From assembly GCA_005656395.1 (NCBI GenBank), contig SRSI01000048.1, positions 1,488,001 to 1,552,000 on the forward strand: DNA of 64,000 bases, given 5' to 3'. The DNA comes from Strongyloides papillosus. Lineage: Eukaryota; Nematoda; Chromadorea; Rhabditida; Strongyloididae. Each line of letters opens with the position of its first letter. The stretch's first letter is position 1. Under the pieces are notes generated by a model, which was not told where the DNA came from, ran no database searches, and worked only from the letters and a program-made list of their open reading frames with translations. Shown here piece by piece: positions 1 through 14,094 of the stretch. A program made the position numbers and the translations under genes.

Positions 1-311
1 GTGAAAAATACGAATTCCCTTGGAGGAGAGTTAAATATAGTCTAGCTTTTGGATTCCATCAAGCAGTAAAAACGGGACTTGGTAAAAATCTAATATCAAC
101 ATCAAACAAAGTCAAAGAAGCTAACAGTCATCCTAAAAATAAAGCAGTGATAAAGGACATCTCCGAGATGCATGAAAAATACCAAGTAAATTGGTTAAAT
201 AAGTCTACACTTGGATTCGTTCATTTCTCAAAAACGATTTCAATTCAAAAGATTTCTAAAAATGTTAGTAATCCATTGAAAATTATCAAGGAACCAGAGT
301 ACTATCATTAA
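1..311 (+). CDS. 3' end of an unrecognised gene (partial)
   Basis: Only the last 102 codons lie in the window; the frame is open from base 3 and closes with TAA at 309-311. The fragment is basic and contains a run beginning YEFPWRRVKY and the stretch LAFGFHQAVKTGLGK, and it ends in EPEYYH. I see no signal peptide, and no family I can name. It faces the PIGK exon on the other strand and appears to lie inside that gene's first intron. The reading frame is clean and uses typical codons for the window, so it is probably a real terminal exon. Confidence 0.55.
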   Translation, partial: EKYEFPWRRVKYSLAFGFHQAVKTGLGKNLISTSNKVKEANSHPKNKAVIKDISEMHEKYQVNWLNKSTLGFVHFSKTISIQKISKNVSNPLKIIKEPEYYH

Positions 312-565
312 CTATTGAAATGTGTCATCACTTGAATGGTACAAACTTTAGAATAATAAAAAAAACTACAATATACCTAATTTTCTCAAGTTTAATAAAC
401 ATCATAACACATATTACTTTAAATTTCTTCTATTTTTTACAATAACAATCTGTTATACGAATAAAATTTAATCTCAAATCTATTTGTATACATAAAATAG
501 CGTTGTATAGAAAATTAAATTTTTAATCTTTAAAAAACACAAAAAAAAATTTAGAAAAAACATAC

Positions 566-857
566 CAGCATAGGGATTCCTTGCATTACAGGGAATATTA
601 TCAGCCATCATCAAAATAATATTTGAATCCGGAATTCCTAAAGCCTTAATACGATCATACAACAACAACACATTCGATGCATGTCTATAATTCTGCCAAA
701 ATCTCGAAGTATCAACAAGGACTGCCCAATTATTTACATGTGTTGGGGTCTCAAAAAATTTCTCTACCTTCAAAACGATACTACTTTCATCACATTGCAC
801 ATTACTTGAAAATATACATAAAATTATTAAGATTAATATAGAAGCATCAAAAAGCAT
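566..857 (-). CDS. PIGK: GPI-anchor transamidase catalytic subunit PIGK/GPI8, first exon only
   Basis: The exon encodes 97 residues: a hydrophobic signal peptide (residues 1-22, ending near NVQC), then the start of the C13 caspase-like fold, with NNWAVLVDTSRFWQNYRH and LLYDRIKALGIPDSNIILMM, which are characteristic of GPI8. GPI8 is the endoplasmic reticulum enzyme that cuts the C-terminal signal from precursor proteins and attaches the GPI anchor. The exon stops at a GTATGT donor (565-560) in phase 1 after NPYA. The catalytic His and Cys exons are not seen and must lie beyond the left edge. The ATG (857-855) is the only one before the signal peptide. Confidence 0.88.
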
Positions 858-1009
858 GCTTCAAGATAGATAAGAAATCCCAAAACGAGTAGTATCATAC
901 ACTGAGTAACATTTCTCCAATAGTCGTTTAAGAACATAGTTTCATTTTAAGGCATTATTTAAATTTTCATTATCACTAACTCTCATTCTTTATATATTAT
1001 TTTTTAACA
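858..1009. promoter_or_regulatory. shared promoter region between PIGK and ddx-15
   Basis: The two genes are transcribed outward with only 152 bases between their ATGs, so the promoter elements and both 5' leaders must overlap here. I see no convincing TATA box. A bidirectional promoter is inferred from spacing alone. Confidence 0.45.
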
Positions 1010-3222
<2,213 letters not shown>

Positions 3223-3954
3223 GATTGAAAATTTGTTATTTTGTAATGTTTTATTTTTTTAAACCTTGTATTTTTTTTATTTGTAAATAATAATTGTAAA
3301 GTATTTTCCATTAGTTTGAGACAAATAATAATTCAACTGTTTACTAATTTAGTATTCAATTTATAAACAAATATATATATTTAGGTAATTAATGAATGTA
3401 AAATTTATTGTAATGCTAATATCTTTTAACATTACTTTGTTTACACTTTCATTTATTTACAATACCTTTGTTTGATTATGGTAATTATACATATTTTTAC
3501 CATGTTAAAGGTATTCAAAATGAATGAAATCAGGTACATTGATAAGATTATTAATTATATGTAGAAGGAGAATGTCTTTTTGATGATGGTTGATTAAAAA
3601 GGAATAGCATCTAATGATAGTAGTAATAATAAAGATAAGAATGATGAGAATTAACTTCTGTACTTTTTTAAATAAAACTCTTTCTAGCATTTACAATTTA
3701 TTTTATTTTATCATTGGAAAATATTCAGATACAATTATATTATTACCTAGATATTCTTTCTTGTAAATTTTTTTAGTTTTTATTAATATTTATATGACAA
3801 TAGGAAAGAATCAAAATATGCACCCTGGATATAAAAAATCTTTCATTATGAAAAATAAAGCAAAAATATGTTTATCATTATTTCAATTTTTTGTTCCTTT
3901 TTTATTTCTTCTCCATAATAATTCTTAAGATTAAAAAAAATATTTCCTTTTTTG
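3223..3954. other. intergenic, convergent 3' ends of ddx-15 and pal-1
   Basis: AT-rich sequence holding both 3' untranslated regions. A 61-codon minus-strand frame at 3505-3690 is low-complexity and has no coding character. I see no gene here. Confidence 0.6.
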
Positions 3955-6104
3955 TTACATAGGCGATGATCCACCGTGTCCTTTTTGTTTTTCACGTCTA
4001 TCTTTGGCTCTCCTTAAAATAGATTTAATTAGTATGTATATATATACAATTTATAAGTTTTATAAAAGAAGAAAGGATACTGTATTTTAATGAGACGTTC
4101 CCTATACTCGATATCTTTATCTTATTAAATCTATTGTTTTCACTCAAATCTTTTTATTTATACAAAAGAATAGAAGTAAAATTTTTATTAGCATGTCATT
4201 GGTAAGAATATATATATATGGAACAGTCTCTATTTCTATAGAAGGCGGCAGTCTGTGTTAGAAGATGTTTGTTAAATTTATACGATGACCAGAAGAGAAA
4301 TTAGGTATTGTTTTGGAGATGGCTTATGTTGTAAATCATATCTCAATAGACAAGGTACTCCTAAAAAAACATATGCTTCATCGTATGGATATGAGAAAAT
4401 GGATTTAAAAGATAACATACATCTAATATCAGGAGATTTTCTTTATATACATCAAGATTACAAATGTTACTCTTAACATTAAAAGAAAAAAAAACTTTTT
4501 TTTGGATGTTTGTAAATAAATTATTATAACTATATAAAAGGTAATGTTTTACTCCATTTACATCATTCTTTAAATAGAAATGTCAATCCTAATTTTACAA
4601 CTACCTCATAAAAATATTCTCCCCTTAAAACTAATAATTACTCATGATATTGTAAAAAATTTCATCAAACTTATTATGAATCATAAAATGTTTCATTTTA
4701 TATAAAAGAAAAACTATAAAATTTTACCTAAGAATATAATTATCCCCCTATAAAAATAACGAAGTAAATAAATACTCATAATTAGGATCATTTTTAATAG
4801 TTACTGAATATGGTATGTTATAGTTGAAAAATTGTGTATCATTATACCTGTAATGGAAATGATATAAAATAAAGTATCGTATTAAAGAGACACAATTTGA
4901 TGCAACAATTATTAAACTATTAATAAACAATAGGAATAGTATTACAAAAAAAGGAAGAAAAAAGTTTGTCCTTATGTATATGATGTGATATCCTTTACAT
5001 CTTATCGGCTTATTTATTGCGTTTATATGTGATCATATCGTCACCTTTTCTTCCTATTAACTTTATGATGTTAAGAAGGTTATAAAATTTTTTTTATTAT
5101 TCTTCAATCGCGCCTAATAAATCATTTGTTTTTTCAGGATGCCGATGTAGTGTTTTTGCTGTGTTTTAATTTAAAAATAACAACAACAACATTAGTGACA
5201 AGAAGTTTTCTTTTTTGATTTGTATAAAAATGTCAATAATAACTTACCTATTTTGAAACCATATTTTTATTTGTCTTTCAGTTAACTTTAAATCAAGCGA
5301 CAATTGAGCTTTACGTTCCGCATTTATAAATTGCATTGTTCTGTACTCCTTTTCTAATTCTAAACGTTGAAAGTCAGTATAAACCATACGGTATTTATCT
5401 GATGTTCGTACTCTAACATCTTAAATGAAGATTAAAAAATAATAGTGAGTGATTAAAAAAAACATACTATTAGTACCAGGACCAGTTCTATATGGTGGAT
5501 CATGAGTTAAGTGTGCCTCATTTTTTATAACTTTATTTTTTAAAGTATTAATATTACTCATCTTCCATGGATAATTTCCTGTAAAAGTATTTCCTTGTGG
5601 TAAAATAACATTATGATAATTATTCCATGCTGCTGCTGTTAAACTTGCACAACTATTCATATCATTATTTTTGTAATTTGATAAATTTTGTGATGTGGAT
5701 GTTGAGGGGAAGGGATCAGTGGGGTATTGGATTCCTGCATTATCATAAAATGAATTAGCAACTGCAAAATTGGCAGCATTGTATAATGGATCAACTGGCC
5801 ACTTGAATTGGTCAATATTCATATTTAAATGGTTATGTAACATAGCTGTATGGTTACTTAGCACGTTATTATCAATACCTCCAGTTGATGAATTATTACT
5901 AATTGTAGAAGTATTATTTTGACTAGAAATAGTATTATTTTGAGGTGTAGAATAGTTTGTCCAATTTTTAGAATTATTGTCATTTAAAATTGATGGTGCA
6001 TTAGTGTTATAAAAATTATTAGTAGTAAAAGTATCTTGTGGTAAGAATGATACATTAGTACTAGTTATATCGTGAACCCCACCTTGTGAAGATAACATTG
6101 TCAT
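3955..6104 (-). CDS. pal-1: caudal-type homeodomain protein PAL-1/CDX
   Basis: Three exons (6104-5468, 5419-5248, 4012-3955) give 288 residues. The first half is Asn/Ser/Thr-rich, with a PBC-contact-like tetrapeptide YPWK near residue 190. The sequence [20 protein letters not shown] leads into a caudal homeodomain (about 219-278) with [14 protein letters not shown] and the recognition helix [17 protein letters not shown]. This matches C. elegans PAL-1, including the RTGPGTNNVRVRT linker, which is rebuilt exactly by splicing. PAL-1/caudal is a DNA-binding regulator of posterior fate. The homeodomain is interrupted by a 1.2-kb intron between the two Arg of QNRR. An ATG lies just after a TTATTTTCAG acceptor; a longer 5' frame to 6269 is unlikely to be coding. 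Confidence 0.93.
4013..5247 (-). other. long intron of pal-1, inside the homeodomain codons
   Basis: Donor GTAAGT at 5247-5242 and acceptor TTTTAAG ending at 4013. At 1,235 bases it is far longer than the other introns seen among these short-intron genes. It holds an AT-rich background, a TCGCGCC motif near 5108 that resembles an E2F site, and a 63-codon plus-strand frame at 4285-4476 with no recognisable product. Its size suggests regulatory content (inference). Confidence 0.7.
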
Positions 6105-6110
6105 ATTGCT

Positions 6111-6125
6111 CTGAAAATAAAAGTT
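6111..6125 (-). promoter_or_regulatory. splice acceptor just upstream of pal-1 ATG
   Basis: Pyrimidine-rich TTATTTTCAG (6120-6111) followed six bases later by the start codon. It is either an SL trans-splice site or the end of an untranslated 5' intron. Confidence 0.55.
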
Positions 6126-8763
6126 AATATTAGAAAAGATTACATATTTTTTTTGTGATAATAAATTTTGACAGAGTAAGAGAAAAGGGTAATAATTTAA
6201 ATGAGAAGTATGATGATAAAGTGAAGAGATGAAGAGGTTCTCCATAAGATGTGATAATATATGGTACATAATGATAAAAAAATATACATAAAAATCTTAT
6301 TATTATTATCTTCATAATATAATTTATTTATAAAAAAGGTAAGTAAACATAAATCTTTCAAAGAAAGGGGAATCTTTAACATGCCGTTAAATTTAACTAT
6401 CACATTATAATTAATGTTATTTTTTATTATTAACTATCTAAAAATTGATATAATGAGTCTAAAAATGTCAAATTCTTAATTAATATTACACGTTTACGAC
6501 ATCACTTATCACGATAATAATATCAAAAATAAATATATACAGGTAAGCATATAAATTATTAGAAAATTTATAGTTTATCATGAAAATTGCCACTATAAAA
6601 TGAATCAGAATACGATTTAAGTTTAGACCAAAAAATAGAATTAAAAACTTCAGATAACTAGGTAATAAATCAAATTAACTAAACAAAAGTTAAAAAAAAT
6701 ATGATAATAATGTTGATGTAGGAAGTAGAAATGGCGGTGTATGACTTTGATAATGATGGACATATCATATCAAAGAAATTTTTGTATTTAAATAAAAAAA
6801 AAAGTTAAAAGGTCTATATTCCGAAAATTCAAAAAGTTTTACCTAGATATCTTATAAATATTCATTTTGTAATTTTTTGTACAAAAAAAAGTTTTTACAT
6901 TAAGATTAGGAGAAAAGAGTAAGTTAACCGACATTACAATATTACTAATTTTATACCACCCTCATTACTTATAGAATTAAAGATTAACTGATCTTGTACT
7001 TATCATACATTAAAATATCTCAACATCTTAAACGGTTAATAAGAAAATCCCCGCAACTTAATAGTTCAATGAGGTAACAATGAATGATTAAAACAAATAT
7101 GATATGACACCTAAAATAATACCTAATAGCGGTATTTAACATATAAGGATGCTAATACATCCTATCTTTTCGGTATCCTTTCTTTAATCTTAATGAATTT
7201 TTTTTTGATGAATTAACATTAATCCAGAAAAGGTTTAACCGTATCATGACCTGTAAACAAATGACAATGAAATTTTTATCTATCCTTTTTGTATTTAAAA
7301 TGGAAAATATGAGGAATTTAAAAGATTATGGAATTTTAAGAACCATGTAATGATGTGAATGTTAAGAGAATAGGAAGTAGGATTGTTATGACTGTACAAA
7401 ACTTAAAATTTTCCATAAACCACGCCCTTATATAAGGGAACTTTCTCAAATAAAACTATCTTTCAAGTTCTTAATAAAAAGGGTTATAATAATTGTGAAG
7501 TATGAGAGAGAGAAATAGATATAGATAAAATACCTCTTGACCTTATGGTAAAAATTTTTAAAATATTATAAAACTTTTTTCCTTAATAAATAATATTTCA
7601 ATAATAAAATAATGATATAGGAGTAAAAGGGCATAAATATTAAAGTAAAATTGATCAGGTAATTAAAATCAACGAAATACATAAACCTACTTTATATCTC
7701 TCTATATTTATATAGAATTTCATCTTTATAAAAAAGTTTGAAATATCCTTAGAAAATGCAACAAACTACCTAACATGTCAAAACATTGATATTCATGTTA
7801 AACATCATACTTCAAGCATGATATTTGTTTTATGAACACGAATGGACTATATATTTTAACTGTAATGTCTACAAGATATAAAAGTGTGGCTTGTAAATTA
7901 AAAACTAAAGGCTTTATAAATGAAGACAATAATTGAAATAGGGAGTTGTAAAAATTTGAAGTCGCATTGCTCCTGACAGTCATTTGTTGACTTGTCGAGG
8001 GGAGGTCATTAAAATGTTTGAAGGAATCTAAGTGCTTGCTTCAAGAAATTTAATCTTACTTACCTTTAAGGCAAACTTTCTTATTTTATTATTGTAAAAT
8101 TTAGAAGGAGAAATAAAAATTAGCAGAATTTTTAAAATATTACAGTATAAGATGAAAAATCGAAACTTTATCAAATAATCTATCTTTTATTTTAAGCTTA
8201 TAATAATCAAAACGTTAGCTCTTAATAATTCAAATCACTCTTTTTAATCTTTCCGCTTACTCTCTTAGTACATTTTCATTCTTCAATAATCATAAAAATC
8301 TTCTCTCCACCTTATTTATACTTGATATTCCCTTTTATCTTGTTACCTCTTTCTCCAAATAGTATATTTAACCTTATACTGATCCTCAATAAAAATATCT
8401 CATATAACAATAGAATTTTAATGTATTTGTTTATTTTATTATTAAGATATATAAAATGTAGCATGATATAAAAACTTAGAAAATGGTAACTTGCGTCATA
8501 ATACCATATCTTTTGATACACATATATATGTATAACCGCTCTTGGAACAAAAACATAATAAAACAGATTATTTAAATTGTTTCTATTGTACTTGTCGGTA
8601 CAGTAAAAGGAGTGTTAAGAATTTTATTACAATACAATGGAATGAGAATGTATCGGTCATTTGGAATTCAATATTTTTACAATGTGAATAGATCATCTAT
8701 CAGATAATATTTTTTTTTATTCAAAATAATTATGATTAACAATTAAAAATATATATTTATTTT
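6126..8763. other. long non-coding region upstream of pal-1
   Basis: About 2.6 kb between pal-1 and arl-6 without a supportable gene. Small frames at 7798-7983 and 8312-8521 look random. For this compact genome the gap is large, as expected for the control region of a developmental regulator (inference). Confidence 0.6.
7421..7438. promoter_or_regulatory. GC-box plus palindromic TATA-like element
   Basis: CACGCCC runs directly into the perfect 14-base palindrome CCCTTATATAAGGG (7425-7438). It contains a TATATAAG-type TATA box on both strands and is also near-CArG in form. It lies 1.3 kb upstream of the pal-1 ATG. It could be a distal promoter of pal-1 or an SRF-like site; the sequence alone does not decide. 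Confidence 0.3.
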
Positions 8764-9558
8764 TCATATACGTCCACCTTTAGTTTCAATTTCTTCAATG
8801 TATTTTTGTATATTTGTTGATAACCATGTAACACCAGCCTCTAAACCATCCCCAGTCAATGCACAACATGACTCAATATGCCAATTCCTACTTCTAATCA
8901 AATCTAAACCTAATGATTGTGAAATCTCTGATGCTGTTAATGCTTCTTTCTCATCAACTTTATTAGAAAATATTAAAATTGGTATCTAAAAATAATTGTA
9001 TAATTAATATATTTATGATAGGATAATTAGAAAAAATGTTTAATAATTAGAAAAAAATAATTTACAACATCAGGATAAAATTAAATCACATTAAAAAAGT
9101 GATAAAAAATGTTGTAAATTTAATTAAAATATAACATTCTCATAATAATAAATAAAATTACAAAAAAAACAATATATTAAATTAAAAACTAACTTTTTTA
9201 TGCATGATATCTTTATGATCTAACAGTATCCATAATTCATCTCTGGCCACAGCAACACGTAAACGATCTGCACTATCAACAACAAAAATAATTCCTTGAA
9301 TATTTTTATAGTACATCTCCCATAGATTGCGGTATTTACTTTGTCCAGACATATCAAAAGCCGTAAATGTAAAATTGGCGTTGGTAAATTTTTCTGTACT
9401 ATAACCAACAGTTGGTACTATTGTAACATTTTGTGATTCCGGTTCTTTTAAATGATTTAATATAGTCGTTTTTCCTGAGTTATCTAAACCAAGGACAAGA
9501 ATGTTGACATTTCTTTTACCAAAACCAAGCAAATTACCAATTGATGAAAAAAACCCAT
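8764..9558 (-). CDS. arl-6: ARF-like GTPase ARL6/BBS3
   Basis: Two exons (9558-9194, 8985-8764) encode about 195 residues; human ARL6 has 186. GTP-binding motifs are GLDNSGKTT, the switch region IVPTVGY, FDMSGQ, FSNKVD and SCCALTGDG. The pair FDMSGQ and RYRNLWE-like KYRNLWEMYY are typical of ARL6, the GTPase that recruits the BBSome to membranes at the ciliary base. The N-terminus should begin MGFF (a helix anchor), but the run of seven A at 9547-9553 puts the ATG at 9558 one base out of frame. One more base would give an intact family-typical start, so I suspect an assembly indel. TP53RK lies 147 bases upstream on the same strand. Confidence 0.92.
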
Positions 9559-9705
9559 ATTAGGAAGTTAAAATATTTATTTTATATGTAATAATGTTAA
9601 GTAAAGACGGCTTATATTGTTGGAGTAAAATAATATTTTTATTTATTGTAACTATGGTAACAACAAAAATCATTTTTAAAAATTACCAAACTACATAATA
9701 TACAT

Positions 9706-10504
9706 CTAACCAGTCATATCTCTTTTCCTTCCCCGGAGTCGTATTTCATCCAATTTTGTTAGTACTTTTTTAGCCATCTCAGCATTGTGACTTTTATATC
9801 CCTCCAATAGCGAATCAAAGAAAAATTCCAGTTGATGGTGTGTTGATTTAAGAGCTCTCTCCATGACATATAAATCAACAGCCTTGTTTTCAGCAGCATT
9901 CTTGTCCATAAAAGCTAACCCAAAATCAATAACATATATACTTTCAATGGTAAATAAGTTATTATTGATATCATTACTTGATACAAGTAAATTTGATGTC
10001 GTCAAATCACCATGGATTATATTTTTTTCATGCATCTTCCCGAGGATAAGACCTAATTTATAACTTAAATCATTTAATATTTTCTACAAAAGAAGTTATT
10101 TATTATTATTTATAATAATTAAAACATACTTCAAATTTAACAGTATCATCTAGCAAATCAATTCTTAAACTTTCAATAAATGTTTTCATAACAATAGTTT
10201 TATTTGTTAAATCTTCCATAATGATAAAATTATTAATCTCATTAACATAATATATCTCAGGAACAGAGATACCTAGTTCTTTACATCTGTTTATCCCTCT
10301 AACTTCAGCTTTCCTTCTCTCAACAATTAGCTTTTTATCTAAAGTTTCGTGTCTATAAGTTTTTTGAAATCTCTCCTTTAACATTCCATCATTTTCCTTA
10401 TACTTACAACGATATAATCTTGCTTCAGCACCCTGTTTATATGGTACACTTTCACAACAAAATTCATCATCTTTAGGATCCTTAAATTTTTTATCAATAA
10501 ACAT
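9706..10504 (-). CDS. TP53RK: KEOPS complex kinase TP53RK/BUD32
   Basis: Two exons (10504-10130, 10083-9706) separated by a 46-base intron give 250 residues; human TP53RK has 253. Features seen are a degenerate Gly loop KQGAEARLYR, the catalytic loop IIHGDLTTSNLLV, metal-binding DFG in VIDFGLAF, and the family-specific C-terminus RGRKRDMTG. Bud32 is a small atypical kinase/ATPase of KEOPS, which makes the t6A modification of tRNAs that read ANN codons. The ATG at 10504 starts MFIDKKFKDP. The protein looks complete. It may be co-transcribed with arl-6, but no clear trans-splice acceptor is visible between them. Confidence 0.95.
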
Positions 10505-11070
10505 CCTTTAAAACTATATATAAAAAATGAGATGATAAGAATAATAAATTTTAAAGTACAAAATGAAGTAGATATTTAAACAAAAATTATTAAAAACATT
10601 CTTGTTAAGAATACTCCAAAATACTCTACTCCAAAAGTTATTTACCTCCTCATAAATACTAATAAATCACATCAAAATATTATAGTTAAATATTTTTGTA
10701 AAAATACATACACTATTTACACTAACATATCTACTAACCAAATAATAACAATATTTTTTTCCCGTATTTCATAAATATCTAAACAAAAAAATTTTTTTAT
10801 TATATAAAGGTAACGATTATCTCTATGTTATCATAAAAATTATCTTTTTTTTTATTTTGCAATATTTTTTTACTTCATTGATATAGATGTAATTTTTTGT
10901 TCTCACTAACAATGACTAATTATTTAACATTGCAAAAAATCATATACAATTTTTAGATATAGACATTAATATTGTAATTTGATCACATTACATTATAATA
11001 AAGATAATTTTTCTCCCATATCATGTATTTATGAATAGATTAATTTACTTTTTTTATTATCAATTTTAGG
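10505..11070. promoter_or_regulatory. divergent intergenic region, TP53RK and INPP4, with SL-like acceptor
   Basis: 566 AT-rich bases between two outward-facing genes. Near its right end TTATCAATTTTAG (11057-11069) is a good splice acceptor one base before the INPP4 ATG, consistent with SL1 trans-splicing. Confidence 0.5.
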
Positions 11071-13530
11071 ATGGAAGATGACAACGCAATAGATATTATA
11101 AAATGGATTTTCAAAGATACAACTAAATGTAATTTCCAGGGAAAACTTGGTATAACAATAGGTGAAGATATAATAACATGTGAGGTATATTTAATTTAAT
11201 TAATAATTTTATCATTATCACTTTTATAGGTTAAATTGAAGGGTAATCTACTAGGAATTAAATCATTAAACACCCCAATAGAACCAATGTTAATTGTTAT
11301 GGAACGTGTCTCTGTTGAGAAGATCGAAAACGAGGATTTATCATTTTATCTAGTTTACTCATCGGGAAGAATTAAATTTACTGGTAATTGTCCAAAAGAT
11401 GTTGAAGATTGGATTGTTAAACTGGCTGTTTGTACACATCAAATGGCACAAGCTGAATGTGACCAAAGTGCATATAAATATTTTAATTTACCATCACCAA
11501 ACGATAATAAAATACTACAAAATTGTGGGACCTCAAATCAATTAATATTTCTTGCTAATCCCTATAGAAAATGCCATTCTTTTGCCATCTCCCAGACACG
11601 GCACTTACCATCACGTAAAATTATCGTTGAGGAGGTTATGTATGAATCAAAGTTATGTTTTATAATGGCAACTGAATTACTTAATTTATTTAAAAAATGG
11701 AATTTTGAGGCGTTAGAGGAGATGAATTCGAGGATGAAATATTTCTCCAGTACTATTATGCAAGAATCCGTTAGGAATGCAGTTAGGTATATGAATGAGA
11801 ATGATGAATCATATGGTCGTGTCATAGAATCAATATCAATATATAGTAAAGGTTTCTTTAAAACATCACTCGATAAGAATAGAATTGATTTAGCAGCAGC
11901 ACCAGTCAATTTACATGTTCAATATTTTAATGTTGATAATGAAAATACAGGGTATTATATAACACATGGAGCCCCGACGGCATATCCATTGAAGTATGAT
12001 AAAGGTGGTTTGACTAGGATAAAGAATGCTTTTGCTGAGATGTTAGGTTCACCAATATCAATTGACCATACAATGGAGAATCGTTATTATTCAAGGAGAA
12101 GAGATTTACTTGGTATGAAAAAACAAATAGGTGAGATGTATCAGGAGATTGATACAAAATGGGATAATGAAACTTATGAAAATTGTATAAAAATTGCTCT
12201 TAGAATATTAAGTGATATTAAAAGAATAAACGAATCATTGCTTGATATCATAAATTCATTTCCTGATTTACCAAGTTTGATTGATTCATTATATGAATTT
12301 GGTAAAAAACGTGAAAGTTTGTATGGTAAAGCGAAAAATTCATTTAATCATCAATCAAATATACCATTTTTAATTGGTGATACATTAACTAACCAACTTG
12401 ATAATATTGATGCACAGATTATATCGCTTAATACAAAAGTTGATGCAATGGATAAATTAAAAGATACAGAGGAGAATAGAAAAGTTTCTAAGGCGATGAC
12501 AAAAGTTTCTTTAAACTCATCTTTAGATGTCTTATTACACCTATCACAATCAATTTTACAAGCACAATTATACTCTTTACTATATGCTCTTAATAAGGGA
12601 TCAATATCTCAAGCATATTATCAACTACAATTACGTAGTGATTTTGTTTTTTCACAGGCTGTCACTATTCTAACAACAGCTATCTTGACAAGAATTGAGA
12701 GATGTCAAAACAATGAGGAGATAAGTTTTTGGGATTACTACCCACCAATGGTAACATTTTTTGGTTTCTTATCATGTTATGGTGATGAAAAAGGGATGAT
12801 GGAAGATTTTAAAGATGTATGTAATAGTTTAAATGAAAAAGTTGTCTTTAAATTTGTTCCTCATACCTCATCAATACAATCGAATGTTATACCTATTATA
12901 TCAGGTGATAGGGGGCAAATAGTGATATCATTATCAATGCCAGAATCATTAATGGAGAAATTGCCACCAAATCTAAGGAAAGGTTCACATTTAAGAGCTT
13001 GTGTAATTTATTGGAATTTAGGTGTTAATCATGAAGCATCATTTAGTGGTTTGTGGTTTAATAATCAAAATAATTATGAGGAGTACGTTAATTTGACAGC
13101 TTTCAATAGTATATCAAATTACATAGAAGGTTACCCCTGTAGAAATGAGAGAATAGAAAGTTTATATAAAAAATTAGAATATGAAATAAAGGTTTCACCA
13201 TCAAATAAGAATGTATCATTATTTAAAACCGTTATGTCATTAACAACAGCATTAAGTAGTATTAATTGTTTATCCTGTAAATCAGGAAAAGATCGTACCT
13301 CGATGGCTGTTACATTAGAGGAAGGTAGACTATTAAAGGAGACTTGTGGTGTTAATGATGATCAGGTATCAGAGATGATTGTATGCCTCAGAAGAGATGG
13401 TGTTAGAAGAGAGAATTGTAAAAAAAATGTTGGTAAACCAATGTATTCTTTTAGTTCATTTCAAATGCATTTTCTTCCACCAGAATTTAGACCACCAACA
13501 GGAACGTTTACTCATGGTGTTTCGAGTTAA
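11071..13530 (+). CDS. INPP4: inositol polyphosphate 4-phosphatase (INPP4 family)
   Basis: Two exons (11071-11184, 11230-13530; 45-base intron) give 804 residues, against about 920-980 in vertebrates. The C-terminal domain carries the CX5R catalytic signature CKSGKDRTSM with Cys at about residue 721. It is followed by the INPP4-type tail LRRDGVRRENCKKNVGK and PPEFRPPTGTF. The Gly in CKSGKDR replaces the Ala usual in vertebrate enzymes. The family removes the 4-phosphate from PI(3,4)P2 and so damps PI3K signalling. The N-terminus is short: the first 100 residues could be a reduced C2/PH-like lipid-binding module, which I cannot assign with confidence. The ATG follows an SL-like acceptor. Confidence 0.9.
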
Positions 13531-14094
13531 TTGTTACCACCAACTGCAATATACTTTTTTTTCAAACTACGCCTTACAAGAAAAATGTAAAAAATTATAT
13601 ATATTGTTCATTATAGCCTTCATATTCACAAAACAGGCTATTTATTTTAATTTAATTCACATATTAACACATATCATAGTGCAATATATGTTCATGTCAT
13701 TTTTGAAATGAATTTTTTTTATTTGATATTGTGACAAGAATTGATATATTCATTTTTTAATGTAGTATCACTTTTGATTCTATTGAGAATTAATAAATTA
13801 TTATTTTTTAAGTGTTTTTTACTAGTAAAATGAAATAAAGGGAAATTTAAAAGTTTGTAATTTTAAACTATGAATTCCTATGTTAATGATTATTCGTTCT
13901 TGAAAAATATACAAAAACATCTAACAAATTATTTAAAATCTTTATTTCCCACAAGTTCTTCAAATAAAATGATTTATATTTGACAGGATATACCAACCAG
14001 TACGGTGAAAAGATATTTTATTTTATTAAATAATTATTTACAAATAATATTTATTATTTTTATTTATTTATTTTTTGTACAAACACATATCACC
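13531..14094. other. intergenic, convergent 3' ends
   Basis: 564 AT-rich bases between INPP4 and the F-box gene, holding both 3' ends. No gene seen. Confidence 0.6.

Noticed and set aside
4285..4476. 63-codon plus-strand ORF inside the pal-1 intron
   Set aside because: No family match, no splice or promoter signals; AT-rich intron gives such frames by chance.
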